Shown piece after piece: positions 23,973 to 35,829 of a stretch of 64,000 nucleotides of DNA. The DNA lies in contig JAUIRK010000855.1 in NCBI GenBank assembly GCA_030549495.1, positions 1,281,501-1,345,500 on the forward strand, in the 5' to 3' direction. The notes under the pieces are model-generated. The model was not told the origin of the DNA and made no database searches. It saw nothing but the letters and a program-made list of their open reading frames with translations. A program made the position numbers and the translations under genes. This stretch comes from Nectonema munidae. Taxonomy: Eukaryota; Nematomorpha; Nectonematoida; Nectonematidae. Positions within the stretch are counted from its first letter, which is position 1. Every line of letters begins with the position of its first letter.

Positions 23973-24781
23973 AGATTATGCTGTAGGGGATATGTCAAAT
24001 TAGTTTTCAAAAAACTTAAGTTATGCTCTAAAATTTTTTAGTTTTTGTTGAAGCTCTATAACTTTTTCTGATAGACTTTTTTTCCTTAAAAGTTATTATA
24101 AAAGGCAAATCATTGCAAAATGTTAACAGTTATTTTACTTTATGTAGATTTTTGTAGCTTGTATCAATTTAGCTTTTAAACTATTTTTGAATGATGCTGA
24201 GTAAAATGAAATAATGCGATCTTAATTTTTTGTTTTATTTTTGTTTGCACAATTATAACTTCGTTTTATACCCTTGCCCCTGAATCAATCACATTTTTTT
24301 CATATAAACATCGCAGGGTGTCTATTAGACTCTTTGCCTTTAGACTACATTCACTCATATAAAACTACCAAACCTTCAGTTATTTGTTTTCTCTATGAAT
24401 CAAATACTTTCATCAATTCCTGTAATGTGTCAGGTAGACTACTTCATTTTTCAAATGAAAAGCCTATTCCACCCCCTAACATTTTTGGATTTTTTTAAAC
24501 TAATGTATATTCTGCAAACTTAATTAAAATATTTTCGCTGGAAGTATAGTATTTAAATTCACAAATTTTGTAAAAAAATATATAAAGTAGTCTTATAAAT
24601 TTAGGATAAATTTAGCGCTGAGTACACTTTATTTTAAAGGATTGCTTGAATATTTGGTCTCTGGTGGTATTTCCAGACCACTAATTTTGAAAATTGCAAT
24701 AAAAAAATTTCGCCCCCCCCCCCCCCAAATAATTTTGAGGATGTGCGCCCCTGTCTTATATCCGTTTCCCATACTTTCACA

Positions 24782-25464
24782 CATGGGCCTCGCTGATATC
24801 TTAAAAGTAGGGGGGACATTTTTGAAAACAAAAATTTTTTAAACTTACAAAATTAGATTTAGGAAAAATTAAACAACACATTCGTAATAACTAATAATTT
24901 TTTATGTTTTTAACTATAAATATTTAAAAAATATATACTTTTTTCCATATGTAAATCAATCAAAATATTTATTTTGAAAAAATTTTAAACAAAAAAATGA
25001 GAATTTTCCAAATAAATTTTCCCTCACATAACACATGTTTATAGCAAAGATGATTTAATATTTGTTTTGAAAGATGTGAATATTCATTGTTGTCCAATTC
25101 AGACATTTCACAGATAATTGAATATAATTATTCACATCTTTCAAAACAAATATTAAATCGTCTTCACTATAAACATGTGTTTCTTGTGAAGAACATATTA
25201 GACATTTTTATAGGTATCACATATTCACATGACATGTTTTATGATGTGTATATGCATACAAGATACAAGATCTGATTATAACTCCTTTATACATATGCTG
25301 TGTCAATGTCTATTTATGTATATAAAAATAGCTGGGAAAAATTTCGTATGTTTCTTTCAAAAAGTGGAGTGGACTTTTCTTTTTTTATTCAAAAGTAGGG
25401 GGGGATTTGTCCCCTCGCCACCCACCCCCCCCCCCCCCCCCCACCCCCTAAAATGAGGCCCCTG
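24782..25464. mobile_element. probable hAT miniature element with C run
   Basis: Ends CATGGGCCTCG and GAGGCCCCTG are short inverted repeats. A C run of about 20 bases lies near the right end (25426-25450). No matching target octamers were found, so the limits are tentative. It encloses the 25030-25181 hairpin. Confidence 0.4.
25030..25181. repeat. long near-perfect hairpin, 53-bp arms
   Basis: AACACATGTTTATAGCAAAG at 25030 begins an arm that runs to about 25082. The inverse arm is 25129-25181, with only two or three differences. The loop is about 46 bases. Transcribed from either strand it would give a long double-stranded RNA stem. Confidence 0.85.
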
Positions 25465-25574
25465 GCATTCATATTTTTCCGTATGAACTCTAGCTTCTAG
25501 CGTGTCTTTTCTTCTCTCCTTACTTTTCTTTCATCAGTATTTTTCCGTATCATCACCATAAGTGTAAATTCTGG

Positions 25575-27230
25575 TAACCGTTTAATGTCAGATGTTCCAT
25601 TTCTGGAACATTGAAAAAAATAGTGTTTTAATACATAATCAGTGTTATTCTTTTTAAATAAATATATTCAACAGACACCAGGCTTTATATTGAACATAAA
25701 AACCTTAAAAAATTGACGGAAAAATATATTGACACTTTTGATACGTCAATTAAAAAACACGTTTATGTAAAAATTTTACCTTCTATTGAAAAAATGAAAG
25801 AAAAAACCCTAGGATTTTGTTCCCAATAATTGTTTGCTTCAAAGAGTTTAATTAGAGTTTGAATAAAATGTTAAAAACTTAAAATAAAAAATAATTCAAG
25901 AAAAAAAAGTTTTTGTACCAGTTTTTTAAATGTTCCAGAAATGGAACATTGGCCATTTAAGGTATCTAAAATAACATTTTTGTAAAACTTTATTTATTAA
26001 TGATATAAAGGAAAACAAAGTTGATGGAGTCTTTTGTTACACAAATTGCACTTTTTCTTTTTATTTTTTTTGACAAATCGAACATCTTCCTTGTGTCGAC
26101 TCTACTAAATAATGTCCTTTAGTGACTCTCATATCTTTAGGTAGATGTGCTTTATGTCCTTGGCGTATTTCTTTCAACCTTCCCAATCCTATCAAGTGTA
26201 AAACAACATCTCTTCTAAATTCCAAGTGTGTTACTTTTTTTGAAGCATCAAGTTCGCATAAAAGTAGCCAAGCAGAAACAACGCTTAAGTTTAGTCCATT
26301 ACTAAACAGATTCCACCACCATTTTTTGCTTCTTATTTGAGGTCTGTAACTAGAAAAAAGCTTGTCAAGTGTATCCACTCCTCCCATACATTCATTGTAC
26401 TTTTTTACAATGTTCGGATAATTTACTTGTCTTTTCTCTTTGAAATTTTTGCAGTACCTTGAAATTCTACCCAGAGGAATATGCGAACAAAAATTGGAGG
26501 CAATATTCACAATTGAGTTGTCCTTCCAACTGCAAACATAAACTTTTCCGTCAGATCGATAGTCAAACTCCCCTCTTTCAACTTTTTTCTTTTTGTTAAC
26601 TATTGGGCATTTATTGATGCGATTTACACGAATTGTCCCAACTGCTTTAACATTTTTATCAATCAAAAGAGAAAAAAGTGAATGCGATGAAAAAAAATTG
26701 TCGAAATAAACTTCATGATTTTCGGGGTGAGTAAGTTCGTTCACAAACTTCAAAACAACATGCTCACCAACGCATCTTGATCCTTTTTCTTCAGTCCTTC
26801 CACAATAAATATCGATGGAAAAAGGATACCCTTTTTTTGAACACATTATCCATAGTTTATACCCAAAACGAATGGGTTTACCTTTTATGTATTGCTTACA
26901 AGAATGTTTACCATAATATGGTACCATCGAATACTCTTTATCACTTAAATCATCTTCTATGTAGTTCACAACTGAATTCAAGGTTGCAAATTTCATCAAG
27001 CGAAAACTAAAGGAAAGCCTGGAAAACAAGGAAGAAAAAATCGATATAATTTTAGCACAAGAAATGAAGAGAGTGTTTGCTTTATAATGATTCATTACTC
27101 ACACATGTGTCTATGCAGGTGCCTTATATCTTTAAAATAAAGTGACCTGCTTTTTTCTTGTATATAACAATATCATAGTAAAGTAGCCAATGTTCCACAT
27201 GTGGAACATTGCATTTGTCACTTGCATGTG
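25575..27230 (-). mobile_element. piggyBac-like element, degenerate
   Basis: Contains a minus-strand piggyBac transposase fragment (26061-27095). Palindromes ATGTTCCATTTCTGGAACAT (25592-25611), its inverse-like copy (25930-25949), and ATGTTCCACATGTGGAACAT (27190-27209) mark the subterminal regions. The first two sit in about 35-bp inverted repeats enclosing 25575-25972. No intact TTAA pair was found, so the outer limits are approximate. Confidence 0.65.
26061..27095 (-). pseudogene. piggyBac transposase, N-terminally broken
   Basis: An open frame of 344 codons. From about residue 55 it follows a DDE_Tnp_1_7 (piggyBac) transposase: MVPYYGKHSCKQYIKGKPIR, GYKLWIMC, GEHVVLKFVNEL, then EVYFDNFFSS with the second catalytic Asp, and GGVDTLDKLFSSYR with the third. 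The WWWNLF block and a short Cys-rich tail (CSIC) follow. The first catalytic Asp, expected just before MVP in an IDE-type motif, is replaced by an EYS context. The first 50 residues are unrelated and the usual N-terminal half is missing. The Cys-rich DNA-binding tail is also cut short. An active enzyme is unlikely. It lies antisense in a MAP7 intron. Confidence 0.85.
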
Positions 27231-27934
27231 ATGTTTTCAAATAAATCAAAAAGGTACATATACTCAATATAGTGATTAAAAATCAATAAAAACTGATTTG
27301 GAATAGAAAATTTATTTTTTTGCTTATTGGAGACTAAACGAGCGAACTAGCAAAGGATTTAGTAAGAAAGAAGTATGTTAGAAATAAACTGAAAATGGAG
27401 ACTTTTCTTTTTGAAATGAATAATTTTCAATTCTTTTATTAACTCATTTCAATTCAAATAAACTTTATTTTTTGTTGTTAATTATTATCTGCTCATTTTT
27501 AAAGTGGCTAAGGTACCTTAAAGTATAAGTTAATCCAAGAGCGTGTCAACCCGGCATATTGTCTAATCCGGGTACATTGTTTGCTGTGTTAATTTTTTCT
27601 GTTAACTGAATCGATACACCTTAGGCCTGAGTTCATCAATCCATATTGACAGTGGACCTGATCATTAATAAATAAACGAACGTGCGCTGGATGACCCCAG
27701 TATGTTCCAAAAAATAATGGCCAAAATAATATTTAGTGTACCAATTCATAAAAACTGAAACCTATAGGTTATCAACGAATTCGACGCAAGTAATATGATA
27801 TACAGAAGTTATTCCACAAAGACAGGTTACTTTTTCTCTAAATTTTCAGGACTCTGGGTTTATAGTAAGCGTAACAAATACTGCGACCACCATTATCGAC
27901 AGGCCTGAATACAGATAATTCTTTAATTTGATAG
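27231..27934. other. intronic AT-rich stretch
   Basis: No repeat recognised. It ends at the 3' splice site TTTGATAG (27927-27934). Confidence 0.5.
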
Positions 27935-28079
27935 CAAAAGAGATTGGCACTTTTGTCGAAGTATTGCGATCGAGAAGCGAAGATTGAGGAAATGCGAAAA
28001 TCCAAGCTGAACACGTGCTCTGCTATCTTTACCTCTACTCTGCAAAAGCAACCATACCCAACTATTACACCTCAAAAAA
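27935..28079 (+). CDS. MAP7: MAP7-like exon b
   Basis: Codes QKRLALLSKYCDREAKIEEM and then a Ser/Thr/Pro-rich linker ending TITPQK. The first half continues the charged helix of exon a, as expected after the RR-rich block of the family. The 3' splice site is TTTGATAG (an alternative at 27939-27940 keeps the frame) and the donor is AAAA|GTAAGA at 28080. Phase 0 at entry fits exon a; phase 1 at exit fits exon c, giving a Thr codon across the junction. Confidence 0.75.
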
Positions 28080-29127
28080 GTAAGAACCCTATTTCTATAT
28101 ATATTCTCTTCGACTTTTCACCCTATGAGAGATTCGTGTCCAAATATAATATCAGATTGGCATAGACTTCTAAAAAACCACGTGCAAACATGCTGTATAT
28201 AAAAATAGTTCAGAAAGTTATTTCAAAGATGAAATTATTGTCATGATCAAAGCGTTAGCGATACATAAGTAACTGATATAAATAAATATAAGAAAAAGAT
28301 TCAGAGAAGCATGTTGCACAGAAGGATCTCCTAAATCTCCTTAGAAAATCTTTATTTCTATAAATGACATGCTGATTACCAAATTTTTTTTACCAATTTT
28401 AATAATCCTGAACTCGATAAACCGGGAACTTCATTTTCCGAACAAAAGATTTTGGTAAAATAATTTTTGAATAAGAGTATATATTCGAAGACTCACAATA
28501 AACGGAAAAAAATTATTTTTTGAGACTATATATTTGCACATTTTTATGAATTCCATGTATGTTATGATCAAAATCATTGAATATACGTTTATACCTAATT
28601 TGAGCAAAAAACCTTAACGCAATACAGAAAAGGGAAAAAATTCTCAAATAAAACGTTTAAAAAAGATTTATTACACAAACGAACTCGAAATATATTCAAA
28701 CAAAAGAAAATGGAAGATTATTTGATTTGTTTTCTACTAATAAATTGAATTTCATAAATAATATTTTCAATTATTTATATTATGAAGGCAAAATAAAAAA
28801 TTTGTATTTATTTAAAAAAAATTAAGAGTTGCGATTTTTGAATTTTTTTTTCTTTTTTTATTCTGTGTTTAGCATTTATTTTTTTTACATTTAAAATGAT
28901 GATAAAATATTTGCTTTATTTTAACGCGAAGACCTTGAGTTAACTACAAAAGCTTAAAATTATTAAACCGGAAAAACATTGACCTCTGCAGAAATCACAA
29001 GCTTCGAGTCTTCTGGATTACTGTGGGTTGATTTTTTTTATAACTCAGTAACTCTGATAGTATGATGCAAGTAAGCATTTATAGTCTTTGTTAACTCTTT
29101 GTTAACAAAAATTAAGCTTGATTGAGA
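28080..29127. other. intronic AT-rich stretch
   Basis: Nothing recognised. Confidence 0.5.
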
Positions 29128-29514
29128 GTTACATTTTGTAACATTTGAAAACTTAAATTTTTCAAGTCAAAAAATTATTTTAATAGCTATTTGGGAATGA
29201 ATATTTTGACTAGCTATTCAGTTTAAAAGCAAGAATACTCTATTTGCTTAATATTTGAGCAGAGATATTTTTTATAATGTTCGATTGTTAAATTTAGTAA
29301 GTTACATTGTACATAATCAAATCACTTTTTTTAAGAAAATTTGTTGATTATTATAATAAAAATATAATATCGAAACAAAACGTTTCAGTTGTTAAAAATG
29401 TACTTGATCTATTATTTATGACAGCTGTCAGAATTTTATTTGTAGACAGAAATATTCAAAAAAACGCAATGATTTTCTTTTCTCGTATACTTTGATTTAT
29501 GTTAGTTTGGTCCT

Positions 29515-29905
29515 CGTACTTTTCGCCCCATTATTTTCGTAAGACAGTTCGTCCCCTGGACAATTCGCCCCATTATTTTCATAAGACAGTTCGTCCCATG
29601 AACAATTCACCCCATTATTTTCATAAGATATTTTGTTTCATGGACAATTCGTCCCGTTATTTTCATAAGACATTTTGTCTCATGGACAATTAAAAAAAAT
29701 TAAGAGATAAAATGATTCATTTGAAATAATTTAATAGAGATAAAATAAACAAGAATATAAAAATTTTTAATAATTTTACACATAATAAGCAAAGATGGAT
29801 GAAACAAATAGCCTATGAGACAATTTGTCCAGGGGACAAATTGTCTATGGGGCGAATTATCTATGAGGTAATTGTCTATGCGGCGAAATATCTGTCGACC
29901 GTTAG
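29515..29905. repeat. 42-bp tandem repeats, copy B
   Basis: About four units of the 42-bp repeat with more divergence than in copy A. They are flanked by the same inverted motifs. The right side has an additional partial inverted unit at 29820-29890. Confidence 0.8.
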
Positions 29906-29998
29906 TTTAAATAATTTTTTAATTATAAGGGTTAGCTACTTAAACCTTGGCTTTTGCTACTTATAAAAACTTGAAAATATCAACAATTTTGAGTAAAA

Positions 29999-30153
29999 GG
30001 TAAGGTGCAACGGGTGTATTTTCATTGACAGAGCACTGATGTACCGCTTATGTCAAACTATGAACAAATTCGTATCGATAAGGAATCGAATCCAGAAGCT
30101 TTTCCATGCTGAGTCCATCATCTTAACCAACCTGCCATGCCACCCATAGAGTA
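29999..30153 (-). mobile_element. tRNA-derived SINE, family S2
   Basis: The same insertion as in copy A, with point differences. Confidence 0.7.
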
Positions 30154-30634
30154 TTCTGTAGGCCGTAGGAGATACCTCAAATTAGTTTTCAAAAAACTTA
30201 AGTTATGCTCTAAAATTTTTTAGTTTTTGTTGAAGCTCTATAACCTTTTCTGATAGACTTTTTTTCCTAAAAGTTATTATAAAAGGCCAAATCATTGCAA
30301 AATGTTAATAGTTATTTTTCTTTTTGTAGCTTGTATCAATCTAGCTTTTAAACTATTTTTTGAATGATGCTGAGTAAAATGAAATAATGCGATCTTAATT
30401 TTTTGTTTTATTTTTGTTTGCACAAAACATCGCAGGGTGTCTAGTAGACTCTTTGCCTTTAGACTACATTCACTCATATAAAACTATCCAACCTTCAGTT
30501 ATTTGTTTTCTCTATGAATCAAATACTTTCATCAATTCCTGTAATGTGTCAGGTAGACTACTTCATTTTTCAAATGAAAAGCCTATTCCACCCCCTAACA
30601 ATTTTGGATTTTTTTAAACTAGTGTATATTCGAT

Positions 30635-31227
30635 GGTTGTAGGTAAAAATGGCCCAGGAAAAAATGCCATCGGAATAAATGCCCCTAATTAAAAAGTAGG
30701 AAAAAATGCCCCTAATTTTTGATGTTCAGGATTTTTTTTAATTATATAAATATTTTTATTTGGTTCCGTTTTGAAAGGCTAAATTTCTAAAATTTCTTAA
30801 TCTATATGGTTTTTTTCTTTATAAAGTTCTTGTAAACAATAGCAAAGGTGTAGATTTTTGGGAATGTGTTCTTAAAATCAGTTAAAACACAAATTATATT
30901 TAGGAAGTGTTCTGATACACACAAAGCCCAAAAATATTCGCTGTTTTATAAATTTTTTTTTGTATTTAAAAAATTGTCCTATGATGAGTTTTTTAGTTTA
31001 CTTTAATTAAATTTTAAATGTTTTAGATGAAGTTAACTTTTTGTTTTTTTTTACAAAAAATCTTTATTTGACATATCTTTTAAAAAAATTTTTTTTAATT
31101 TTAATTAATAATTTTTTGAAATTTTTTGTGTTGGGGCATTTTTCCCGAACATTTTTACTGGGGGTTCCTACTTTTTAATCGAGGGCATTTTTTCCTACTT
31201 TTTAATTGGGGCATTTTTTCTGCGCAC
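30635..31227. mobile_element. 593-bp insertion element inside copy B
   Basis: Absent from copy A at the same point. It is flanked by a 10-bp duplication tatattcgat (30625-30634, 31228-31237). Ends GGTTGTAGGTAAAAATGG and GCATTTTTTCTGCGCAC are loosely inverted. Both terminal regions contain repeated blocks of GGAAAAAATGCCCC / GGGGCATTTTTTCC with TAATTAAAAAGTAGG spacers. The superfamily is unknown. Confidence 0.7.
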
Positions 31228-31636
31228 TATATTCGATATGCAAATTTAATTAAAATATTTTCGCTGGAAGTATAGTATTTAAATTCACCAAATTTGTAAA
31301 AAAAAATATAAAGTAGTCTTATAAATTTAGGACTTTAGTTATGCGCTGAATACACTCTATTTTAAAGGATTGCTTGAATATTTGGTCTCCCGTGGTATTT
31401 CCAGACCACTAATTTTGAAAATTGCAACAACAAAATTTCGCCCCCCCCCAATAATTTTGAGGATGTGCGCCCCTGGTCTAGAATTAGTGAGTTTATTTTC
31501 TTGTAACAAAGTGTCCGAAAGCAAATTACCCGTTTGCGAATTGTGGTATTTTTTCATTAACAATGTTCGCGCAAAGTAGACGATTTTGAAGAGCATATAT
31601 GTTTGGAAATTTGAGTTCTTCAGTGTTTCTCTACAG

Positions 31637-31815
31637 CAGAGGTTGCCAACCTTGAAAATTTTCAGCCTTAGGCCAACCCCTAATAATTTTTTTAGTTTTT
31701 TATCTTGATTTTTAACACTAATATATCAGTTAAAAATTAAAAAAACTTTTCAGATACCTTTATAAAAGTGAAACGAACCCCCAAGGGCTCGCGAACCCCA
31801 GGTTGGGAACCCCTA
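31637..31815. mobile_element. hAT miniature element, 179 bp
   Basis: Ends CAGAGGTTGCCAACC and GGTTGGGAACCCCTA, with a perfect 8-bp duplication ctctacag (31629-31636, 31816-31823). Confidence 0.85.
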
Positions 31816-32140
31816 CTCTACAGGAACGATAACGCAAAATGGGTTAACCAAAGGTTCTATTCGATGGTAGATAGAGTAAATAGGCCGAAAATTTCCTTCT
31901 TTTAATATGTTACGTATATAACACCGAAGTGTGTGTTATTCATCTCGAATCCCATTGCGAGTTGGAAAGCAAAAAATGTAGCTGTGCGATTTCGGTTCCA
32001 CAATTCTCGTTACAAGTGAGTTAAAATTCTATAACTTCTTCTTTATCTATAGATCATCGTAGCTGGTATGTGTGTAATCAATCTAGTATAGTTTGGTGAA
32101 AAGTTTTTATATAAATTGAAAATATCTATTGACTATTTAG

Positions 32141-32446
32141 CGAAATGTTCTATCAACAATCAATCATCGCAAATACAATCTTACCAAAGCGTCAAAAATA
32201 CGCGCTTAAAGTCTCGCTCAACGGTGGACGTCAATCAAAGTTGTCAAAGTGCCAAATTTTCTTCCCCGCTCTCCATAAAAAAACTATCGCAATCTGTCAA
32301 TCATCATCAATCATATTCGCCAGCGAATCACCATTCCAGCATGACGACAATGAATGAAACCCACAAAATGACTTCTAGCCTTACTTGCTTTAGCAATAAT
32401 GCTAGCAGACACACCAACACTTCTTTCAGACATACTTCCCGACTAA
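32141..32446 (+). CDS. MAP7: MAP7-like exon c (Ser/Gln/His-rich linker)
   Basis: Codes about 102 residues rich in Ser, Gln, Asn, His and Thr (for example IQSYQSVKNTRLKSRSTVDV), a disordered linker. The 3' splice site is GACTATTTAG (32131-32140) and the donor CTAA|GTGAGT is strong. Entry and exit are both phase 1 and join exon b (Thr) and exon d (Asn). The linker is not conserved enough to identify alone; placement rests on splice sites, phase and composition. A competing frame (32145-32357) does not reach the donor. Confidence 0.65.
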
Positions 32447-32663
32447 GTGAGTTATTCACCATTAATTTTCCTCGCTGCTCGCTGATTACTTCCATTTTAG
32501 ACTTCATGGGTTTAACCCTGTTTTTTGACGGATATATTTCTACTTTTTGGATTATTCGATTTTTGGTGTTTCATATCTGCAACTGTAATACTGTTAACAA
32601 ATATTTATCATAGGCAATTATTATCAATGAATTTATTTTCTATGAAATTATTTAAAGATTTAA

Positions 32664-32777
32664 CCCCTTCATGACCAGAAAAATCAGACGATATTTATTA
32701 AAAAGCAGACTATTTGAAAAAGCAGACGAAGGTAAAATTGTTTATGTATCACATATGATACACTGGTCACGAAAGGG
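32664..32777. mobile_element. piggyBac-type MITE, subfamily 3
   Basis: TTAA at 32660-32663 and TTAT at the right. Ends are CCCCTTCATGACCAG / CTGGTCACGAAAGGG. The palindrome has one change (TGTATCACATATGATACA). It is shorter than the 5331 copy by an internal deletion. Confidence 0.8.
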
Positions 32778-32781
32778 TTAT

Positions 32782-35352
32782 TAATATAAATTAAATTCTT
32801 AAAAAGAGACAAAACTCTAAAGCATAAGGTGAAAAATATGTTTTGCGTGTATATGTAAGTAATGTTTCTCTTTAGCTTCAAATTGAGTCTGTAAAACTTG
32901 TTCACTTATTGTGTGAAACAAATAGCGTAAATTGTGTATTCAAAGAAAACACCCCATCGCGGTACCCTTATTGAAATTGGAATCAATAAAAGTTGAATTT
33001 CAGATCTATTATTTTTATAACTTATTTGGGGCTGATAATATATAAGTTTTAGGATAAAAAACAAAGTATTAAAATTCATTAAAAATATCAAATTTAAATA
33101 ATCAAGTGCGCATTACCTGGCAATACTAAAATCAATGTCGTGACAGATTTACAAAATTTGTATATCTCATGCAGGAAAGATAAAATACCTACGGTTTAAA
33201 AATGCAACACGATCCTAATCTAAATCAACAACAACTCGATAAATCCTTTAAAAAGATTATAAATGTTTGAATGACATTTTTATTCCTGATGTTTCTTTTT
33301 CGGTTTTATTCAATCTTGACATCTCTTCTCGTGAACAATTTCACCAAAATCAGAAGTTAAAAATTAGTAGGGAAACAAACTCTTAATATTATTCATATGA
33401 TGGTCGTAGTCTTGTTCTGTGCTTTGAGTTATTTATATTCATCAGTAAAAAAATTTCTTGCAAAGATGATTCGTACCAAGCATTCATAAAAATTTTAAAG
33501 ACAACGAAGTTATTTTTGGAAGAAACAAAATTCTGAATCATAGACTCAAGTTCTCTCTGAATATTTTGTCTAAAATACTTCACATGCCACATTGTATCAA
33601 TAATAAAAACACTGTTTTTTATAAATTCATTCATTTTTTAATTACTAATGTTCTCTTTAGTTTAAATTTGTCTTCTATTTCTAGATTGTTTATATATATA
33701 TATTCTTCTAGAACATTTTCTTTTAATAGACTAGGCAGGTGAAGGTTTGTCTTAGGCAAAACTCTGAAAATGTAGCAAGTAATCTTAAACACCCGTATGT
33801 GATTCTTGTCACAGAAAAGGCCTCATCAAAAATCCACTTACTTCTGAATCAAGAAAAGCTAAGCTTTGAAAGCGTTAAAATTGTTAGTAAAAAACGAGAA
33901 AGAAGTGATGGCCAGTAGTTGTACTCTTTCATCGAGGTTTTAGCGCCGGCTTGAAAGATGTGGATGGACATTTTGATTCTCGAACATAGGCAGCCAACTT
34001 GTTCACCTCTGCACTGCTAACTTTGCTTCACGCCACGCATTCATTCTATAAGTTCTTCCTCACCCTCACATTGATTCATAGCACTTAGCCAAATTGGTAT
34101 TCCATGCACAGCATCAATGTTCACTACTAATCAAGGCTTCTCTCACACGCGCACACTCACTTAGTTGCCGTCTTGCATTTTGATCCGCGTTTTGCTCCAA
34201 AGACATCCTCCTATAAAACGTTTGAGTTTTAGTTTATGTGTAAGATTTGTTCACTATTTCAAATCCCTTGTGAATGTCAATACAGGGTGGTGGTCTAGCA
34301 TGCTCCACATTGCATGGGGGAATTTTCTCTTAATTCCTTTTGTATGCGTTACATTACACCCATTTCATGCCAATCTTCAGTTTGGCATGTCTGAGGCTAT
34401 TTTTGATTTTAAAGTACTTTCACGATACATTACGTAAACTCTCGTCTCCTTATTCTGGCTTAAATGGAAGGCGGGGAAATGCGAGCCTTCAAAGCTGCTA
34501 GTGGGGCCCACTAAGATAAAGTTACGGACTCACATTTCTTTACTATGATTTTTGATCTACTCAAAATTTGTTATAGATATTCGTACTTACACGAATATTG
34601 ATTGGTTGTTTCAAAAACTTTTTTCCACTAAAATGACCGATTTTTCTTTTTGACAGTTGAATGAGTTAGAAGAAGGAATTTACTTTTATTTCTTCAAAAG
34701 GTTGTGGTTCTTAATCGATTAAAGTGACTGACCATATTAATTCGATTTTTTGTTGAATTCCATTTAAAATTTTGGACACTATATATAGTCAAATTGAACA
34801 ATGCATTTTACGCTTATTTTCTCATTGAGATGAAGTCTGAGCAAGTATTACAATTAATAAAAAAAAACCTATTTTTCACTATATTTTCCCACTGTTTTTA
34901 ATTTTGTACATTTCTTAGCTTTGGAGCTCTTTTTTAAATTTCTACTATAGTTGACTCCTTCTATGCCAGTAATCACTAATTCGGACTTTCGTTTATCAGT
35001 TTATCAAAACTTGATTATTTCGCAAATTTTGAATTTAGTAAAATTATTGAATGATTGATTCAATTAACAACTGTGCTTCTCGAAGGTTTAGAAAATAAAC
35101 GGTTCATAAATGAAGAAGAACTAATGAGTCTTGCAAGAAAAAAGTAAATAGAGAAAGACCAAAGCACCCAAAACAATAAGTCTTTAAAAGGAATGCTCAA
35201 AAATTGTCTACACCCAGTAGAATCAGTACATCTCAAAATTAACTTACAAATTCTAATGAGAAATACTTTTTTTGTTGTGCTTTTAGTATTAAAGTGACAC
35301 CTGAGATTGAGTTTTAGTTGGACTCAAGTTTATACTGAGGGGAATCGAGTAA
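32782..35352. other. intronic stretch, mostly unassigned
   Basis: A short piece of S1 SINE tail is at 32937-32972. The remainder, including frames 33389-33634 (-) and 34165-34437 (+), has no recognised domain, splice pair or repeat end. Confidence 0.4.
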
Positions 35353-35360
35353 GCGAAGGG

Positions 35361-35658
35361 CAGGGATGGACCGAGAGGGGGGATAGGGGGATGCATACCC
35401 CCCCCCCCCCACCAGCAATCTATTCAAGAAAAATTAAGGTTGGAGTCCACCCTAAAATAGAAATCAAAATTGATGAAGTCATTGATCGATTTTCAAAGCA
35501 AAAAGAAAGAAGAAAAGACTTTGTAATATAATTTTAATCATTTATTTTACATACGTTTTCAAATTTCTTCCCTAATAAAATGTGTAAAATATTTTGATAA
35601 TATTAGTACCCCCCCCCCCCCCCCCCCCCCCCACAAAAGATTTCTGGATCCCCCACTG
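35361..35658. mobile_element. hAT miniature element with C runs
   Basis: Ends CAGGGATGGACCGAG and GGATCCCCCACTG, with a perfect 8-bp duplication gcgaaggg (35353-35360, 35659-35666). It contains C runs of about 13 and about 22 bases. Confidence 0.85.
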
Positions 35659-35829
35659 GCGAAGGGTGATTTTTTTATTGAAACAAGAAACAAGAAAGCG
35701 ACCATCGACTGTACCTCTTTTTAACTGTTTTAAATCCAGTTTTAATTTCAAAATAAGTTTATATCTGATGTAAGTTAAATATACCAGAAAAGCTGAAAAT
35801 AAGTATTGTACTCAAAGATCTTTAATTTA

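Larger units (their letters stand above)
22819..24752 (+). mobile_element. composite repeat, copy A
   Basis: A roughly 1.9-kb unit shared with 29128-31475 (copy B) and, inverted, 56218-58098 (copy C). Order: AT-rich left part, 42-bp tandem repeats in an inverted-repeat frame (23187-23590), an S2 SINE, a conserved block (24310-24500), and a right end GGATGTGCGCCCCTG that looks like a hAT terminus. Copy A lacks the 0.6-kb insertion found in B and C. No transposase remnant is visible, so it is non-autonomous. Confidence 0.75.
29128..31475 (+). mobile_element. composite repeat, copy B
   Basis: Same order as copy A: left AT-rich part, four 42-bp units (29515-29690), inverted GGGCGAAAT motif, S2 SINE, conserved block, right end GGATGTGCGCCCCTG. 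It carries the extra 593-bp insertion at 30635-31227. Relative to A it has a short deletion near 30421. Confidence 0.75.

Noticed and set aside
26122-27010. Plus-strand frames over the piggyBac gene
   Set aside because: Antisense shadows of the transposase frame.
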